A stretch of 64,000 bases of DNA from Streptomyces bauhiniae (GTDB lineage: Bacteria > Actinomycetota > Actinomycetes > Streptomycetales > Streptomycetaceae): NCBI RefSeq assembly GCF_004784475.1, contig NZ_SRRT01000006.1, positions 124,001 through 188,000 on the forward strand. Direction: 5' to 3'. Positions 32,942 to 42,493 of this stretch are shown here, piece by piece. Under the pieces are notes generated by a model. That model made no database searches, was not told the DNA's origin, and saw only the letters and a list, made by a program, of their open reading frames with translations. Within the stretch, counting starts at the first letter, position 1. Every line of letters starts with the position of its first letter. The translations under genes and the position numbers were made by a program.

Positions 32942-33946
32942 TCAGTGTGCGGCTTCGGCGATGTGCTGGGTGCCGATGCGCTTGCGGAAGACCCAGTAGG
33001 TCCATGCCTGGTAGAGCATGACCAACGGGGCGGCGATGACGGCGCACCAGGTCATGATCTTCAGGGTGTACGGGCTCGACGAGGCGTTGGACACCGTCAG
33101 GCTCCAGTCCGCGTCGAGGGTGGACGGCATCACATTCGGGAAGAGCGACAGGAAGAGCATCGCCACGGCGGCCGCGATGGTCACCCCGGACAGCGCGAAC
33201 GCCCAGCCCTCCCGTACCCGCCAGATAGCGCCCAGCGCACCGAGCAGGGCGACGGCCGCCACGACGAGGGCGACCAGGCTGGCGCCGTCCCCGCTGTGGA
33301 GCTGCGTCCAGACCAGGAAGCCGAGCGCCAGCACGACGGTCACCGGGCCGAGGCGCAGGGCCAGGGTCCGGGCCCGTGTACGGATGTCGCCGACGGTCTT
33401 GAGCGCCGTGAACACCGTCCCGTGGAAGGTGAACAGGGTGAGCGTCACCGCCCCGCCGAGCAGGGAGTACGGGTTGAACAGGTCGACCAGACCGCCGACG
33501 TACTCGAAGTGCTGGTCGATCTTCACGCCCCGCACGATGTTCCCGAAGGCCACGCCCCAGAGGAACGCCGGGATCAGCGAGGACCAGAAGATGGCCCACT
33601 CCCAGTTGCGCTGCCACTTCTCCTCGGGCCGCTTGGCCCGGTACTCGAAGCCCACGCCCCGCACGATCAGGCAGACCAGGATGAGCAGCAGCGGCAGATA
33701 GAAGCTGGAGAACAGGGTGGCGTACCACTCCGGGAAGGCGGCGAAGGTCGCACCGCCCGCGGAGAGCAGCCACACCTCGTTGCCGTCCCAGACCGGGCCG
33801 ATGGTGTTGATCAGCACCCGCCGCTCGGGCCGGTTCCGGGCCAGCAGCCGGGTCAGGACACCGACCCCGAAGTCGAACCCCTCCAGGAAGAAGTAGCCGG
33901 TCCACAGCACGGCTATGAGGACGAACCAGACGTCATGCAATTCCAT
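32942..33946 (-). CDS. cydB: Cytochrome bd ubiquinol/menaquinol oxidase subunit II
   Basis: A 334-residue membrane protein of the CydB family with about eight or nine helices. It opens MELHDVWFVLIAVLWTGYFFLEGFDFGVG, the usual CydB start, and contains the GPVWDGNEVWLL block. It pairs with CydA to form the high-affinity terminal oxidase, which reduces oxygen with menaquinol without proton pumping. Its start lies 16 bases downstream of the cydA stop in the transcript, so the two are co-transcribed. Confidence 0.96.
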   Translation of the reverse strand: MELHDVWFVLIAVLWTGYFFLEGFDFGVGVLTRLLARNRPERRVLINTIGPVWDGNEVWLLSAGGATFAAFPEWYATLFSSFYLPLLLILVCLIVRGVGFEYRAKRPEEKWQRNWEWAIFWSSLIPAFLWGVAFGNIVRGVKIDQHFEYVGGLVDLFNPYSLLGGAVTLTLFTFHGTVFTALKTVGDIRTRARTLALRLGPVTVVLALGFLVWTQLHSGDGASLVALVVAAVALLGALGAIWRVREGWAFALSGVTIAAAVAMLFLSLFPNVMPSTLDADWSLTVSNASSSPYTLKIMTWCAVIAAPLVMLYQAWTYWVFRKRIGTQHIAEAAH

Positions 33947-33962
33947 GGCTGTTCCCCCAGCG

Positions 33963-35471
33963 CTAGTACGAGAAGGCCATCGGCCGGTCGGCGTCCTGGT
34001 GGTCGCCGCCGATCTTCGTGGGCGGGTTGAGGTCGGCCTCGGTCAGCTCCGGGGGCCCGGCCTTGGCGTACTTGACCAGCAGCCGGACCTCGATCACCGC
34101 GAGGATCGCGTACAGCGCGGTGAAGACGGCCATCGAGATGGCGACCTCGGCCTGGGAGACACCGGGGGAGACCGCCTGGCGGGTCTGGAACAGGCCGTAG
34201 ACGACCCAGGGCTGGCGCCCCATCTCGGTGAAGATCCAGCCCCAGGAGTTGGCGATCAGCGGGAAGGCCATCGTCCAGGTGGCCACGCGCCAGAACCAGA
34301 AGGTGAGCTTCGGGCCCAGCGTCCGCTTCCCGAACAGCACCAGATGCGGCACCTCGTCCTCGCCGGTACGCAGATGCCGGGGGAGCAGGAACTTCTTCCG
34401 GGTCAGCCAGAGCCCGAGCGCCCCGAGGGTGAAGGAGGCCATGCCGAACCCGATCATCCAGCGGAAGCCCCAGTAGGCGACCGGGATGTTGGGCCGGTAG
34501 TCACCGGGCCCGAACTTCTGCTGCTCGGCCTTGTTGACGTCGTTGATGCCGGGGACGTACGAGGTGAAGTCGTCGTTGGCGAGGAAGGACAGCAGGCCCG
34601 GCACCTCGATGGCGACGGTGTTGTGGCCCTTGTCCACGTCGCCGTAGGCGAACACCGAGAACGGCGCGGGCTTCTGACCGTCCCACAGGGCTTCGGCGGC
34701 GGCCATCTTCATCGGCTGCTGCTTGAACATCACCTTGCCGAGGGTGTCGCCGCTGATGGCGGTGAGCAGACCGGCGATCACCACGGTGACCAGGCCGAGC
34801 CGAAGCGAGGTCCGCATCACCTTGATGTGCCGGCGCCGGGCCAGGTGGTAGGCGGCCAGACCCACCATGAAGGCGCCGCCGGTCAGGAAGGCCGCGGAGA
34901 GGGTGTGGAACGCCTGGGCGAGCGCGGTGTTCTGGGTCAGCACGGCCCAGAAGTCGGTCAGTTCGGCGCGCCCGCGCTCCTTGTTGATCCGGAAGCCGAC
35001 GGGGTGCTGCATCCAGGAGTTGGCCGCGAGGATGAAGTACGCCGAGAGGATCGTGCCGATCGAGACCATCCATATGCAGGCCAGATGGATCTTCTTCGGC
35101 AGCTTGTCCCAGCCGAAGATCCACAGTCCGATGAAGGTCGACTCGAAGAAGAAGGCGATCAGCGCCTCGAAGGCCAGCGGGGCACCGAAGATGTCCCCGA
35201 CGAACCGCGAGTACTCCGACCAGTTCATGCCGAACTGGAACTCCTGCACGATGCCGGTGACCACGCCCATCGCGATGTTGATCAGGAAGAGCTTGCCCCA
35301 GAACTTGGTGGCCCTGAGGTAGACCTCCTTCTCCGTGCGCACCCAGGCGGTCTGCAGCCCGGCCGTGAGGGCGGCCAGGGAGATCGTCAGCGGGACGAAC
35401 AGAAAGTGATAGACGGTGGTGATGCCGAACTGCCAGCGCGCCAAGGTCTCCGGCGCCAACGCCAGTTCCAC
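33963..35471 (-). CDS. cydA: Cytochrome bd oxidase subunit I
   Basis: A 502-residue CydA with nine or so membrane helices that carries haems b558, b595 and d. The N-terminus WQFGITTVYHFLFVPLTISL holds the conserved haem-ligand His22. FQFGMNWSEYSRFVGDIFGAPLAFE is the strongly conserved helix region. GRQPWVVYGLFQT marks the C-terminal conserved block. The GTG start at 35471 is supported by AAGGAGG nine bases upstream; the longer open frame is not typical. A Rex-type operator lies 83-106 bases upstream, consistent with induction at high NADH/low oxygen. Confidence 0.96.
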   Translation of the reverse strand: MELALAPETLARWQFGITTVYHFLFVPLTISLAALTAGLQTAWVRTEKEVYLRATKFWGKLFLINIAMGVVTGIVQEFQFGMNWSEYSRFVGDIFGAPLAFEALIAFFFESTFIGLWIFGWDKLPKKIHLACIWMVSIGTILSAYFILAANSWMQHPVGFRINKERGRAELTDFWAVLTQNTALAQAFHTLSAAFLTGGAFMVGLAAYHLARRRHIKVMRTSLRLGLVTVVIAGLLTAISGDTLGKVMFKQQPMKMAAAEALWDGQKPAPFSVFAYGDVDKGHNTVAIEVPGLLSFLANDDFTSYVPGINDVNKAEQQKFGPGDYRPNIPVAYWGFRWMIGFGMASFTLGALGLWLTRKKFLLPRHLRTGEDEVPHLVLFGKRTLGPKLTFWFWRVATWTMAFPLIANSWGWIFTEMGRQPWVVYGLFQTRQAVSPGVSQAEVAISMAVFTALYAILAVIEVRLLVKYAKAGPPELTEADLNPPTKIGGDHQDADRPMAFSY

Positions 35472-35553
35472 GTCGTCACCCCTCCTTACTTCGCCGTTCC
35501 GGTGCGGCTTTCGCCGCTTATGCCCCCCACATATGGAGCAATCCGGTCGGAGC

Positions 35554-35577
35554 TTGTGAAAGCGTTCACATTCACAA
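35554..35577 (-). promoter_or_regulatory. Rex operator (ROP) upstream of cydA
   Basis: TTGTGAA (35554-35560), four bases, then TTCACAT (35565-35571) matches the Rex consensus TTGTGAANNNNTTCACAA with one mismatch. A second half-site TTCACAA follows at 35571-35577. Rex is the NADH/NAD+-sensing repressor known to control cydABCD in S. coelicolor. The assignment here is by motif and position. Confidence 0.85.
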
Positions 35578-35612
35578 GCCATTATGGCGCACACGTATTC
35601 GGCATCCACAAG

Positions 35613-35636
35613 GGGGCCCCTACGACGAGGGGCCCC
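35613..35636 (-). terminator. Terminator after hisC
   Basis: GGGGCCCCT (35613-35621) pairs with AGGGGCCCC (35628-35636), with a 6-base loop. It lies 43 bases beyond the hisC stop on the minus strand and upstream of the cydA promoter, so it insulates the two units. Confidence 0.75.
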
Positions 35637-35678
35637 GCCTCCCGGCAGGGCCCCTCACCTACGGACTGCGGACCGGCG

Positions 35679-36764
35679 TCAGCCGGCCACCTCGCGGCGG
35701 AACGCCTCCGCCGCCTTCAGGAACATGTCGTTCGCCTCGTTCTCGCCGACCGTCACCCGCACACCCTCACCGGCGAACGGCCGCACGACCACCCCGTGGT
35801 CCTCGCACGCCGCGGCGAACTCCATGGTCCGCTCCCCCAGCCGCAGCCATACGAAGTTGGCCTGCGTCTCCGGCACCGTCCAGCCCTGCGCGCGCAGCGC
35901 GTCCACCACCCGGGCACGCTCGCACACCAGCGAGCCGACCCGGCCGAGCAGCTCGTCCTCGGCCTGGAGCGAGGCGATCGCCGCCTCCTGCGCGACATGG
36001 CTGACGCCGAAGGGCACCGCCGTCTTGCGCAGCGCGGCCGCCACCGGCTCGTGCGCGATGGCGAACCCGACCCGCAGCCCGGCCAGCCCGTACGCCTTGG
36101 AGAAGGTGCGCAGCACGCAGACGTTCGGCCGCTCCCGGTACAGCTCGACCCCGTCGGGCACCTCGGGGTCCCGGATGAACTCCCGGTATGCCTCGTCCAG
36201 CACCACCAGCACGTCCTTCGGCACCCGGTCGAGGAACCGCTCCAGCTCGGCCCGGCGCACCACGGTGCCGGTGGGGTTGTTGGGGTTGCAGACGAAGATC
36301 AGCCGGGTCCGCTCGGTGATCGCGTCCGCCATCGCGTCCAGGTCGTGCACATCGCCCGGCGTGAGCGGCACCTGCACGGGCGTGGCCCCGCTGATCCGGG
36401 TGATGATCGGGTACGCCTCGAAGGAGCGCCAGGCGTAGATCACCTCGTCGCCCGGACCGCTGGTCGCCTGCACGAGCTGCTGGGCCACGCCGACCGAGCC
36501 GGTGCCCGTGGCGAGGTGGGAGACGGGAACGCCGAAACGCTCCGCCAGCTCGGCCATCAGGCCGCCGCACGCCATGTCGGGGTAGCGGTTGAACTCGGCC
36601 ACGGCCGCCGCGACCCGCTCCATGACCCCCGGCAGCGGGGGATAGGGGTTCTCGTTGGAGGACAGCTTGAAGGCGACCGGACCCTCGGCCGAGGCGGGCT
36701 TGCCCGGCTTGTAGGTGGGGATACCCTCCAGCTCGGCGCGCAGCTTGGGGCTCGTCTCGCTCAC
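35679..36764 (-). CDS. hisC: Histidinol-phosphate/aromatic aminotransferase
   Basis: A 361-residue class II PLP aminotransferase. The N-terminal SETSPKLRAELEGIPTYKPG, SSNENPYPPLPGV and FNRYPDM blocks fit HisC/Pat. The PLP lysine is in TFSKAYGLAGLR (about residue 223), and NPNNPTGT is the cofactor/substrate region. In actinobacteria such genes outside the his operon often encode aromatic aminotransferases (phenylalanine/tyrosine), so the symbol hisC is by family. GTG 36764 was chosen for its AGGAGG ribosome site; the frame is open upstream. It is followed by a terminator. Confidence 0.9.
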   Translation of the reverse strand: MSETSPKLRAELEGIPTYKPGKPASAEGPVAFKLSSNENPYPPLPGVMERVAAAVAEFNRYPDMACGGLMAELAERFGVPVSHLATGTGSVGVAQQLVQATSGPGDEVIYAWRSFEAYPIITRISGATPVQVPLTPGDVHDLDAMADAITERTRLIFVCNPNNPTGTVVRRAELERFLDRVPKDVLVVLDEAYREFIRDPEVPDGVELYRERPNVCVLRTFSKAYGLAGLRVGFAIAHEPVAAALRKTAVPFGVSHVAQEAAIASLQAEDELLGRVGSLVCERARVVDALRAQGWTVPETQANFVWLRLGERTMEFAAACEDHGVVVRPFAGEGVRVTVGENEANDMFLKAAEAFRREVAG

Positions 36765-37115
36765 CGCAGTCCTCCTCGCGACCACCGGCGGACCGTCGAC
36801 GCCGCCGGCATCCAATGCTCCTCACCTTATGAGGATTCGGCGCGCTTGCGTACCGGTGCGCCCCCGCTTCCCTGCCTGGGGGGCATGCATGGCGACTGGC
36901 TGCGCTTTAGGGGGCGCACCGCGCATTTGTCCATGCGCCGGTGGCTCGCGCCGTGGCGCGCATCCCCCGTGAAGGTGAGTTGAGACCTCTTCGAAACATG
37001 GGGTACTTGGCAGGCCCACGCGCGTCGACAAGACACGTCCTGCCATCGGACCGGCCAACTGACTTGCTTTCAAAGGTGGTTGGGGCCTGACGACCATGCA
37101 GAAACGTGCCTGTCA

Positions 37116-37131
37116 ACGCATGCATATGCGT
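37116..37131. promoter_or_regulatory. Candidate LacI-family operator in 407-base gap
   Basis: ACGCAT (37116-37121) and ATGCGT (37126-37131) form an inverted repeat with a 4-base spacer, 40 bases upstream of the LacI-type gene. This is a reasonable autoregulatory operator. The rest of the 36765-37171 gap shows no gene. Confidence 0.35.
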
Positions 37132-37171
37132 CCGCCCTACCCCACCACAAGAGCCCTACTATCGGCTCGCC

Positions 37172-38284
37172 ATGACAGCAGCAGGGAAGCACCAGGTGAG
37201 CCGCGCGGAAACCTCCCGGCGGGGCAGCCGGCCCGGACGGGCCGGCATCAGAGACGTGGCCGCCGCCGCCGGGGTCTCCATCACGACCGTCTCCGACGCC
37301 CTCAACGGCAAGGGGCGGCTCCCGGACGCCACCCGCCGCCATGTCCGCGAGGTCGCGGACCGACTGGGCTACCGGCCCTCGGCCGCCGCCCGCACCCTCC
37401 GTACCGGCAAGTCCGGCCTGATCGGCCTGACCGTGACCACGTACGGGGATGAACCTTTCACCTTCACCGAGTTCGCCTACTTCGCCGAGATGGCGCGGGC
37501 CGCCACCTCCGCCGCGCTCGCCCGCGGGTACGCGCTGGTCATCCTGCCGGCGACCTCCCGGCACGACGTGTGGTCCAACGTCGCGCTGGACGGCACGGTC
37601 GTCATCGACCCCTCCGACCAGGACCCGGTCGTCAGCGAACTGGTCCGGCAGGGTTTACCGGTCGTCTCCGACGGCCGCCCGGCCGGCTCCCTGCCGGTCA
37701 CCGCCTGGGTCGATAACGACCACGAGGCCGCCGTCCTCGGCATCCTCGACCACCTCGCCGCCGCCGGGGCCCGCCGCATCGGCCTGCTCACCGGCACCAC
37801 CACGGACACGTACACCCACCTGTCCACCACCGCCTACCTGCGCTGGTGCGAGCGGGTCGGCCAGGACCCGGTCTACGAGGCGTACCCGGCGCACGACCCG
37901 TGCGCGGGCGCCGTCGCCGCCGACCGGCTGCTCGCCCGCCCGGACCGCCCGGACGCCGTCTACGGCCTCTTCGACCCCAACGGCACCGACCTGCTCGCCG
38001 CCGCCCGGCGCTACGGCCTGCGCGTCCCGGACGACCTGCTGCTGGTGTGCTGCAGCGAGTCCACCGTGTACGCGACCACCGAGCCGCCCATCACCACCCT
38101 CTCGCTGAAGCCGCGCCGCATCGGCACGGCGGTCGTACAGCTCCTCATCGACGCCATCGAGGGGGTCGAGTCGGACCAGCCGGTCGAGCAGGTGATACCG
38201 ACGGAGCTGATCGTGCGCACCTCCTCCCAGCGCCGTCCGCCGCGCACCACGGTCAGCCCGCCGCGGACGCCGGAACGGGACTGA
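37172..38284 (+). CDS. rstP: LacI-family transcriptional regulator with a TTA codon
   Basis: A 370-residue LacI/GalR regulator. The DNA-binding domain (about 24-70) reads GIRDVAAAAGVSITTVSDAL with the hinge RPSAAARTLRTGKS. The periplasmic-binding-like effector domain follows (about 80-350). Residue 162 (Leu, nt 37655-37657) is encoded by TTA, the rare codon read by the bldA tRNA, so translation is expected to depend on development. I assign rstP by recalled synteny with SCO3943, a known TTA-containing gene. The effector is unknown. The Pro/Arg-rich tail (RRPPRTTVSPPRTP) is extra. Confidence 0.85.
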   Translation: MTAAGKHQVSRAETSRRGSRPGRAGIRDVAAAAGVSITTVSDALNGKGRLPDATRRHVREVADRLGYRPSAAARTLRTGKSGLIGLTVTTYGDEPFTFTEFAYFAEMARAATSAALARGYALVILPATSRHDVWSNVALDGTVVIDPSDQDPVVSELVRQGLPVVSDGRPAGSLPVTAWVDNDHEAAVLGILDHLAAAGARRIGLLTGTTTDTYTHLSTTAYLRWCERVGQDPVYEAYPAHDPCAGAVAADRLLARPDRPDAVYGLFDPNGTDLLAAARRYGLRVPDDLLLVCCSESTVYATTEPPITTLSLKPRRIGTAVVQLLIDAIEGVESDQPVEQVIPTELIVRTSSQRRPPRTTVSPPRTPERD

Positions 38285-38320
38285 CGGAGAACCGGCCCGA
38301 GGGGGGTCCGGAGAGGTCCG

Positions 38321-38348
38321 CGAGGCGTGGCGGGTCCGCCGCGCCTCG
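38321..38348 (+). terminator. Terminator after LacI-type gene
   Basis: CGAGGCGTGGCGG (38321-38333) pairs with CCGCCGCGCCTCG (38336-38348), with one T-G wobble and a very short loop, 37 bases after the stop. The remaining 38349-38582 gap has no clear gene. Confidence 0.65.
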
Positions 38349-38582
38349 TCGAACCGGGGCGGACGACCGCCCGGCGGGCACGCGATCCCGAGCGGGCAAC
38401 CGGCCGGACTCCTGCCCAATCGGGACGAAAGCCCCAGTGATCAGGGACCTCACCGTGATTCACCACCCCTGGGTCATCACATGGCGCGACGCGCATTCCT
38501 ATGATGGGCGCACGACACCGCGGGCCGCTGCGACCAGGCAGTCCGAAGCGGTGCAGCTTCGGCGCGATGGTGGAGGGGTCTG

Positions 38583-39656
38583 ATGACTCAGGGGGCCGGT
38601 CAGGGACCCGAGACGGAGCGTACGGCGACGTTGCGCGACTTCCGGGTGCCCGCGTACGTCCACGAGACCGGTCCGTACGCCGACGTGCACCCCGGTGACG
38701 TCGTCCCTCCGCACGAGGAGGAGCACCCCGACGGGTACACCCCGACCGAGCGCGACCTGCCGGTCATCCAGCGCGACACCCTTCCGCCGCCACCCGTCGA
38801 GCCCGCTCCCGCCCCGGCGCCGCAGTCCGAGGCCGGTCCCGGTCCGCTGTTCGTCGTGGGCGACGTGCACGGCTACATCGAGGAGCTGCTGAGCGCGCTG
38901 CGGGAGAAGGGCCTGGTCGACGAGGAGGGCCAGTGGTGCGCGGGCACCGCACGGCTGTGGTTCCTCGGCGACTTCACCGACCGGGGCCCGGACGGCATCG
39001 GCGTCATCGACCTCGTGATGCGGCTGTCCGCCGAGGCCGCGGCGGCCGGCGGCTACTGCAAGGCGCTCATGGGCAACCACGAGCTGCTGCTGCTGGGCGC
39101 CAAGCGGTTCGGCGACACCCCGGTCAACTCCGGCGCGGGCACCGCCACCTTCCAGGCGGCGTGGCTGCTCAACGGCGGCCAGAAGACCGACATGGACCGC
39201 CTCCAGGACCACCACCTCCAGTGGATGGCCCGGCTCGACGCGGTCGAGGAGGTCGACGGCCATCTGCTGCTCCACTCCGACACCACCGCCTACCTCGACT
39301 ACGGCGACTCGATCGAGGCGGTCAACGACACCGTCCGCGACGCGCTGACCCGCAACGACGCGGACGAGGTCTGGGACCTGTTCCGCAAGTTCACCAAGCG
39401 CTTCTCCTTCCGCGACGAGGGCGGCGCCGACGCCGTGCGCTCCCTCCTGGATACGTACGGCGGCTCCCGGGTCGTTCACGGCCACAGCCCGATCCCTTAT
39501 CTGCTCGGCCAGGTCGGCTCCGAGGAGGGCGAGGAGCGGGGCGAGTCCCACGTCGAGGGCCCGCACGTCTACGCCGACGGCCTCGCCATCGCCATGGACG
39601 GCGGCGTGACCATGGCCGGAAAGCTGCTGGTCCAGCAACTCCCGCTGGACATCTGA
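38583..39656 (+). CDS. Metallophosphoesterase (calcineurin-like)
   Basis: A 357-residue protein. The first 85 residues are acidic and proline-rich, possibly disordered. The metallophosphoesterase domain has GDVHG (GDxHG), GDFTDRG (GDxxDRG), GNHE, and VHGHSPIPY (GHxP), which bind the two metals. It resembles the PPP-type Ser/Thr phosphatase/ApaH group, so substrates could be phosphoproteins or nucleotides. No membrane segment is visible. The ATG at 38583 follows GGAGGGG. A small membrane protein gene follows on the same strand. Confidence 0.88.
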   Translation: MTQGAGQGPETERTATLRDFRVPAYVHETGPYADVHPGDVVPPHEEEHPDGYTPTERDLPVIQRDTLPPPPVEPAPAPAPQSEAGPGPLFVVGDVHGYIEELLSALREKGLVDEEGQWCAGTARLWFLGDFTDRGPDGIGVIDLVMRLSAEAAAAGGYCKALMGNHELLLLGAKRFGDTPVNSGAGTATFQAAWLLNGGQKTDMDRLQDHHLQWMARLDAVEEVDGHLLLHSDTTAYLDYGDSIEAVNDTVRDALTRNDADEVWDLFRKFTKRFSFRDEGGADAVRSLLDTYGGSRVVHGHSPIPYLLGQVGSEEGEERGESHVEGPHVYADGLAIAMDGGVTMAGKLLVQQLPLDI

Positions 39657-39803
39657 CGGTTCGCCTGGTCCCAATTTCCAGCAACCCTCTGTCTCCGTGC
39701 GGTATGACAGCTCTACCATCGGCTTATCCGTAGCAGGCTCCCCTCCGTTTCTGCCCGACGGCTCGTCACCATGCGAGCCCCAAGCCCTACGGAGCATCGG
39801 GGG

Positions 39804-40664
39804 ATGCACATGAACAGCGTTCCGCAGCACCTGCTGAGCGAGGACCGCCGGGAATTCGAGCGGCTCCTCGATGAGGCGCTGCGCTCCGCACCGGACCACC
39901 CGGAGCTGTCCGGCATCGGACAGCGGCTCAACCCCGAGCAGTTGCGCACGATGGCGCTGAGCGCCACGGCCCTCATCGCGGCGGCCGCCGCCGCCGAGTA
40001 CCAGCACTACGTCGAGGTCCGCGAGGAGCTGCGCCATCCGGCACCGGCCCCCGAGACGGCCGTCGCGGAAACCGCCCCGGCGGAAGGCGAATCGGGCTCC
40101 CTCGGGCTCGCCGCCGCCCTCGGGGAGACGGCCGAGGCCGCCGGCGCGGGCGCCAGCGCGATGGTCGCCGTGCTCGCCCCCGTGCTCGCCGGGACGGCCG
40201 CCGTGATCTTCCTGCTGGTCGGCTACCTCCTGCGGATGGTCGCCCCCGGCCGGCAGTTCGGCCGGACCATGGTCACCGTCGGCTGGGTCTTCGGCGCCGT
40301 GACGGCGGCGGCGATCCTGGTCGCCGGGGTGGCGCTGCTGCTCACCGCGCTGCGCAACAGCTCCTCCGCCGAGGCCGCCGCCCAGGCGGAGGCCCGCGAG
40401 GCGGTGGCGCGGGCACGGGAGGAGTGGCGGGACGCCCTGCTGGAACGCGGCATCCTGCCCTTCCTCCGCGACGCCCTCGCCCAGCCCGGCACCCCCACCG
40501 CCCAGCCCCTGCCGGCCCCCGGCCCGAGCCGGATGCCCCGCCTGGGCTACGGCCGCCCCGGCTTCACCAGCCCCGACGACGGCACCGCCACCGACCGGCC
40601 CCGCTTCAGCAGCCCGGACTACTCGAGCCCGGACTTCGGCGGGCCGGAACACCAGCCGGACTGA
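39804..40664 (+). CDS. Predicted two-helix membrane protein, unknown function
   Basis: A protein of about 286 residues. The N-terminal half has a charged HLLSEDRREFERLLDEALRS region and one helical stretch. Two clear membrane segments are at about 135-160 (VAVLAPVLAGTAAVIFLLVGYLL) and about 170-195 (WVFGAVTAAAILVAGVALLLTAL). A coiled-coil-like AAAQAEAREAVARAREEWRD follows, then a Pro/Ser-rich tail with FTSPDDG, FSSPDYSSPDF repeats. I do not recognise the family. The start may be ATG 39804 or 39810. It ends 24 bases before convergent thiC. Confidence 0.75.
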   Translation: MHMNSVPQHLLSEDRREFERLLDEALRSAPDHPELSGIGQRLNPEQLRTMALSATALIAAAAAAEYQHYVEVREELRHPAPAPETAVAETAPAEGESGSLGLAAALGETAEAAGAGASAMVAVLAPVLAGTAAVIFLLVGYLLRMVAPGRQFGRTMVTVGWVFGAVTAAAILVAGVALLLTALRNSSSAEAAAQAEAREAVARAREEWRDALLERGILPFLRDALAQPGTPTAQPLPAPGPSRMPRLGYGRPGFTSPDDGTATDRPRFSSPDYSSPDFGGPEHQPD

Positions 40665-40688
40665 ACATCCGGCCGGCGTCCCGTACGA

Positions 40689-42488
40689 CTAGTCCTCCGC
40701 GATCGGCAGGTAGACCCGGTTGCCCGTGGCCGCGAACTCCAGGGACTTCCTGGCCATGCCCTCCTCGATCTCGGCCCGGTTGCCGCCGTGCTCGCGCCGG
40801 ATGTCCTGCGAGATCTTCATGCTGCAGAACTTCGGCCCGCACATGGAGCAGAAGTGGGCCGTCTTGGCGGGCTCGGCGGGCAGTGTCTCGTCGTGGAACT
40901 CCCGTGCCGTGTCCGGGTCCAGGGCGAGGTTGAACTGGTCCTCCCACCGGAACTCGAAGCGGGCGTCCGAGAGCGCGTCGTCCCACTCCTGGGCGCCGGG
41001 GTGCCCCTTGGCGAGGTCGGCCGCATGGGCGGCGATCTTGTAGGTGATGACGCCGGTCTTGACGTCGTCCCGGTTGGGCAGGCCCAGGTGCTCCTTGGGC
41101 GTGACGTAGCAGAGCATCGCGGTGCCCCACCAGGCGATCATCGCGGCGCCGATACCGGAGGTGATGTGGTCGTAGGCCGGTGCGACGTCGGTGGTCAGCG
41201 GGCCGAGCGTATAGAACGGAGCTTCATCGCAGATCTCCTGCTGAAGGTCGATGTTCTCCTTGATCTTGTGCATCGGGACGTGCCCGGGGCCCTCGATCAT
41301 GGTCTGTACATCGAAACGCCTGGCGATCCGGTTGAGTTCCCCGAGCGTGCGCAACTCCGCGAACTGCGCCTCGTCGTTGGCGTCCGCGATCGAACCGGGC
41401 CGCAGTCCGTCACCGAGCGAGTAGGTGACGTCGTAGGCGGCGAGGATCTCGCAGAGTTCCTCGAAGTTCTCGTACAGGAACGACTCCTTGTGGTGCGCCA
41501 GGCACCAGGCGGCCATGATCGAGCCGCCGCGCGAGACGATGCCCGTCTTCCGGTTCGCCGTGAGCGGGACGTACGGCAGCCGCACACCGGCGTGCACCGT
41601 CATGTAGTCCACGCCCTGTTCGGCCTGCTCGATCACCGTGTCCTTGTAGATCTCCCAGGTCAGCTCCTCGGCCCGGCCGTCGACCTTCTCCAGCGCCTGG
41701 TAGAGCGGCACGGTGCCGATGGGGACGGGGGAGTTGCGCAGCACCCACTCGCGGGTGGTGTGGATGTTGCGGCCGGTGGAGAGGTCCATGACCGTGTCCG
41801 CGCCCCAGCGGGTCGCCCAGGTCATCTTCTCCACCTCCTCCTCGATCGAGGAAGTGACCGCCGAGTTGCCGATGTTGGCGTTGACCTTCACCAGGAACCG
41901 CTTGCCGATGATCATCGGCTCGATCTCCGGGTGGTTCACATTGGCGGGCAGTACGGCACGGCCCGCCGCGATCTCGTCGCGGACCACCTCGGGAGCGACG
42001 TTCTCCCTCAGCGCCACGAACTCCATCTCGGGCGTGATCTCCCCCTGGCGGGCGTACGCGAGCTGGGTGACCGCCCGGCCCGTGCGGCCGCGCCGGGGCT
42101 GGCGGGGCCGTCCCGGGAAGACGGCGTCCAGGTTGCGCAGCCCGCCGCGCGGCGAGGTGTGCTTGAGCCCGTCGTCCTCGGGGCGGACCGGACGGCCCGC
42201 GTACTCCTCGGTGTCGCCACGGGCGACGATCCAGTTCTCCCGCAGCGGGGCCAGCCCCCGGCGGACATCGGTGTCGGCTTCCGGATCGGTGTACGGGCCG
42301 GAGGTGTCGTACAGCGTGACCGACCGGCCATTGGTGAGATGCACCTGACGGACCGGCACCCGCAGGTCGGGGCGCGAACCCGCGACATATGCCTTGTGCC
42401 AGCCGATGGACTTCCCGGCCTCCTCGCCCGACGAGCTGTTCGTCGCGTTCTGCGTGGAGGCAGGCGTGCGTGCGTCCTTGTTGGTCAT
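40689..42488 (-). CDS. thiC: Phosphomethylpyrimidine synthase
   Basis: A 599-residue radical-SAM enzyme that rearranges aminoimidazole ribotide to HMP phosphate for thiamine synthesis. The N-terminal domain, the central barrel with IEEEVEKMTWATRWGADTVMD and SRGGSIMAAWC, and the C-terminal FCSMCGPKFCSMK motif (CxxCxxxxC iron-sulfur site) are all present. The ATG at 42488 directly follows a TPP riboswitch whose 3' end abuts the ribosome site, so thiamine pyrophosphate should repress translation. It is convergent with the preceding membrane protein gene. Confidence 0.97.
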   Translation of the reverse strand: MTNKDARTPASTQNATNSSSGEEAGKSIGWHKAYVAGSRPDLRVPVRQVHLTNGRSVTLYDTSGPYTDPEADTDVRRGLAPLRENWIVARGDTEEYAGRPVRPEDDGLKHTSPRGGLRNLDAVFPGRPRQPRRGRTGRAVTQLAYARQGEITPEMEFVALRENVAPEVVRDEIAAGRAVLPANVNHPEIEPMIIGKRFLVKVNANIGNSAVTSSIEEEVEKMTWATRWGADTVMDLSTGRNIHTTREWVLRNSPVPIGTVPLYQALEKVDGRAEELTWEIYKDTVIEQAEQGVDYMTVHAGVRLPYVPLTANRKTGIVSRGGSIMAAWCLAHHKESFLYENFEELCEILAAYDVTYSLGDGLRPGSIADANDEAQFAELRTLGELNRIARRFDVQTMIEGPGHVPMHKIKENIDLQQEICDEAPFYTLGPLTTDVAPAYDHITSGIGAAMIAWWGTAMLCYVTPKEHLGLPNRDDVKTGVITYKIAAHAADLAKGHPGAQEWDDALSDARFEFRWEDQFNLALDPDTAREFHDETLPAEPAKTAHFCSMCGPKFCSMKISQDIRREHGGNRAEIEEGMARKSLEFAATGNRVYLPIAED

Positions 42489-42493
42489 GAGAC

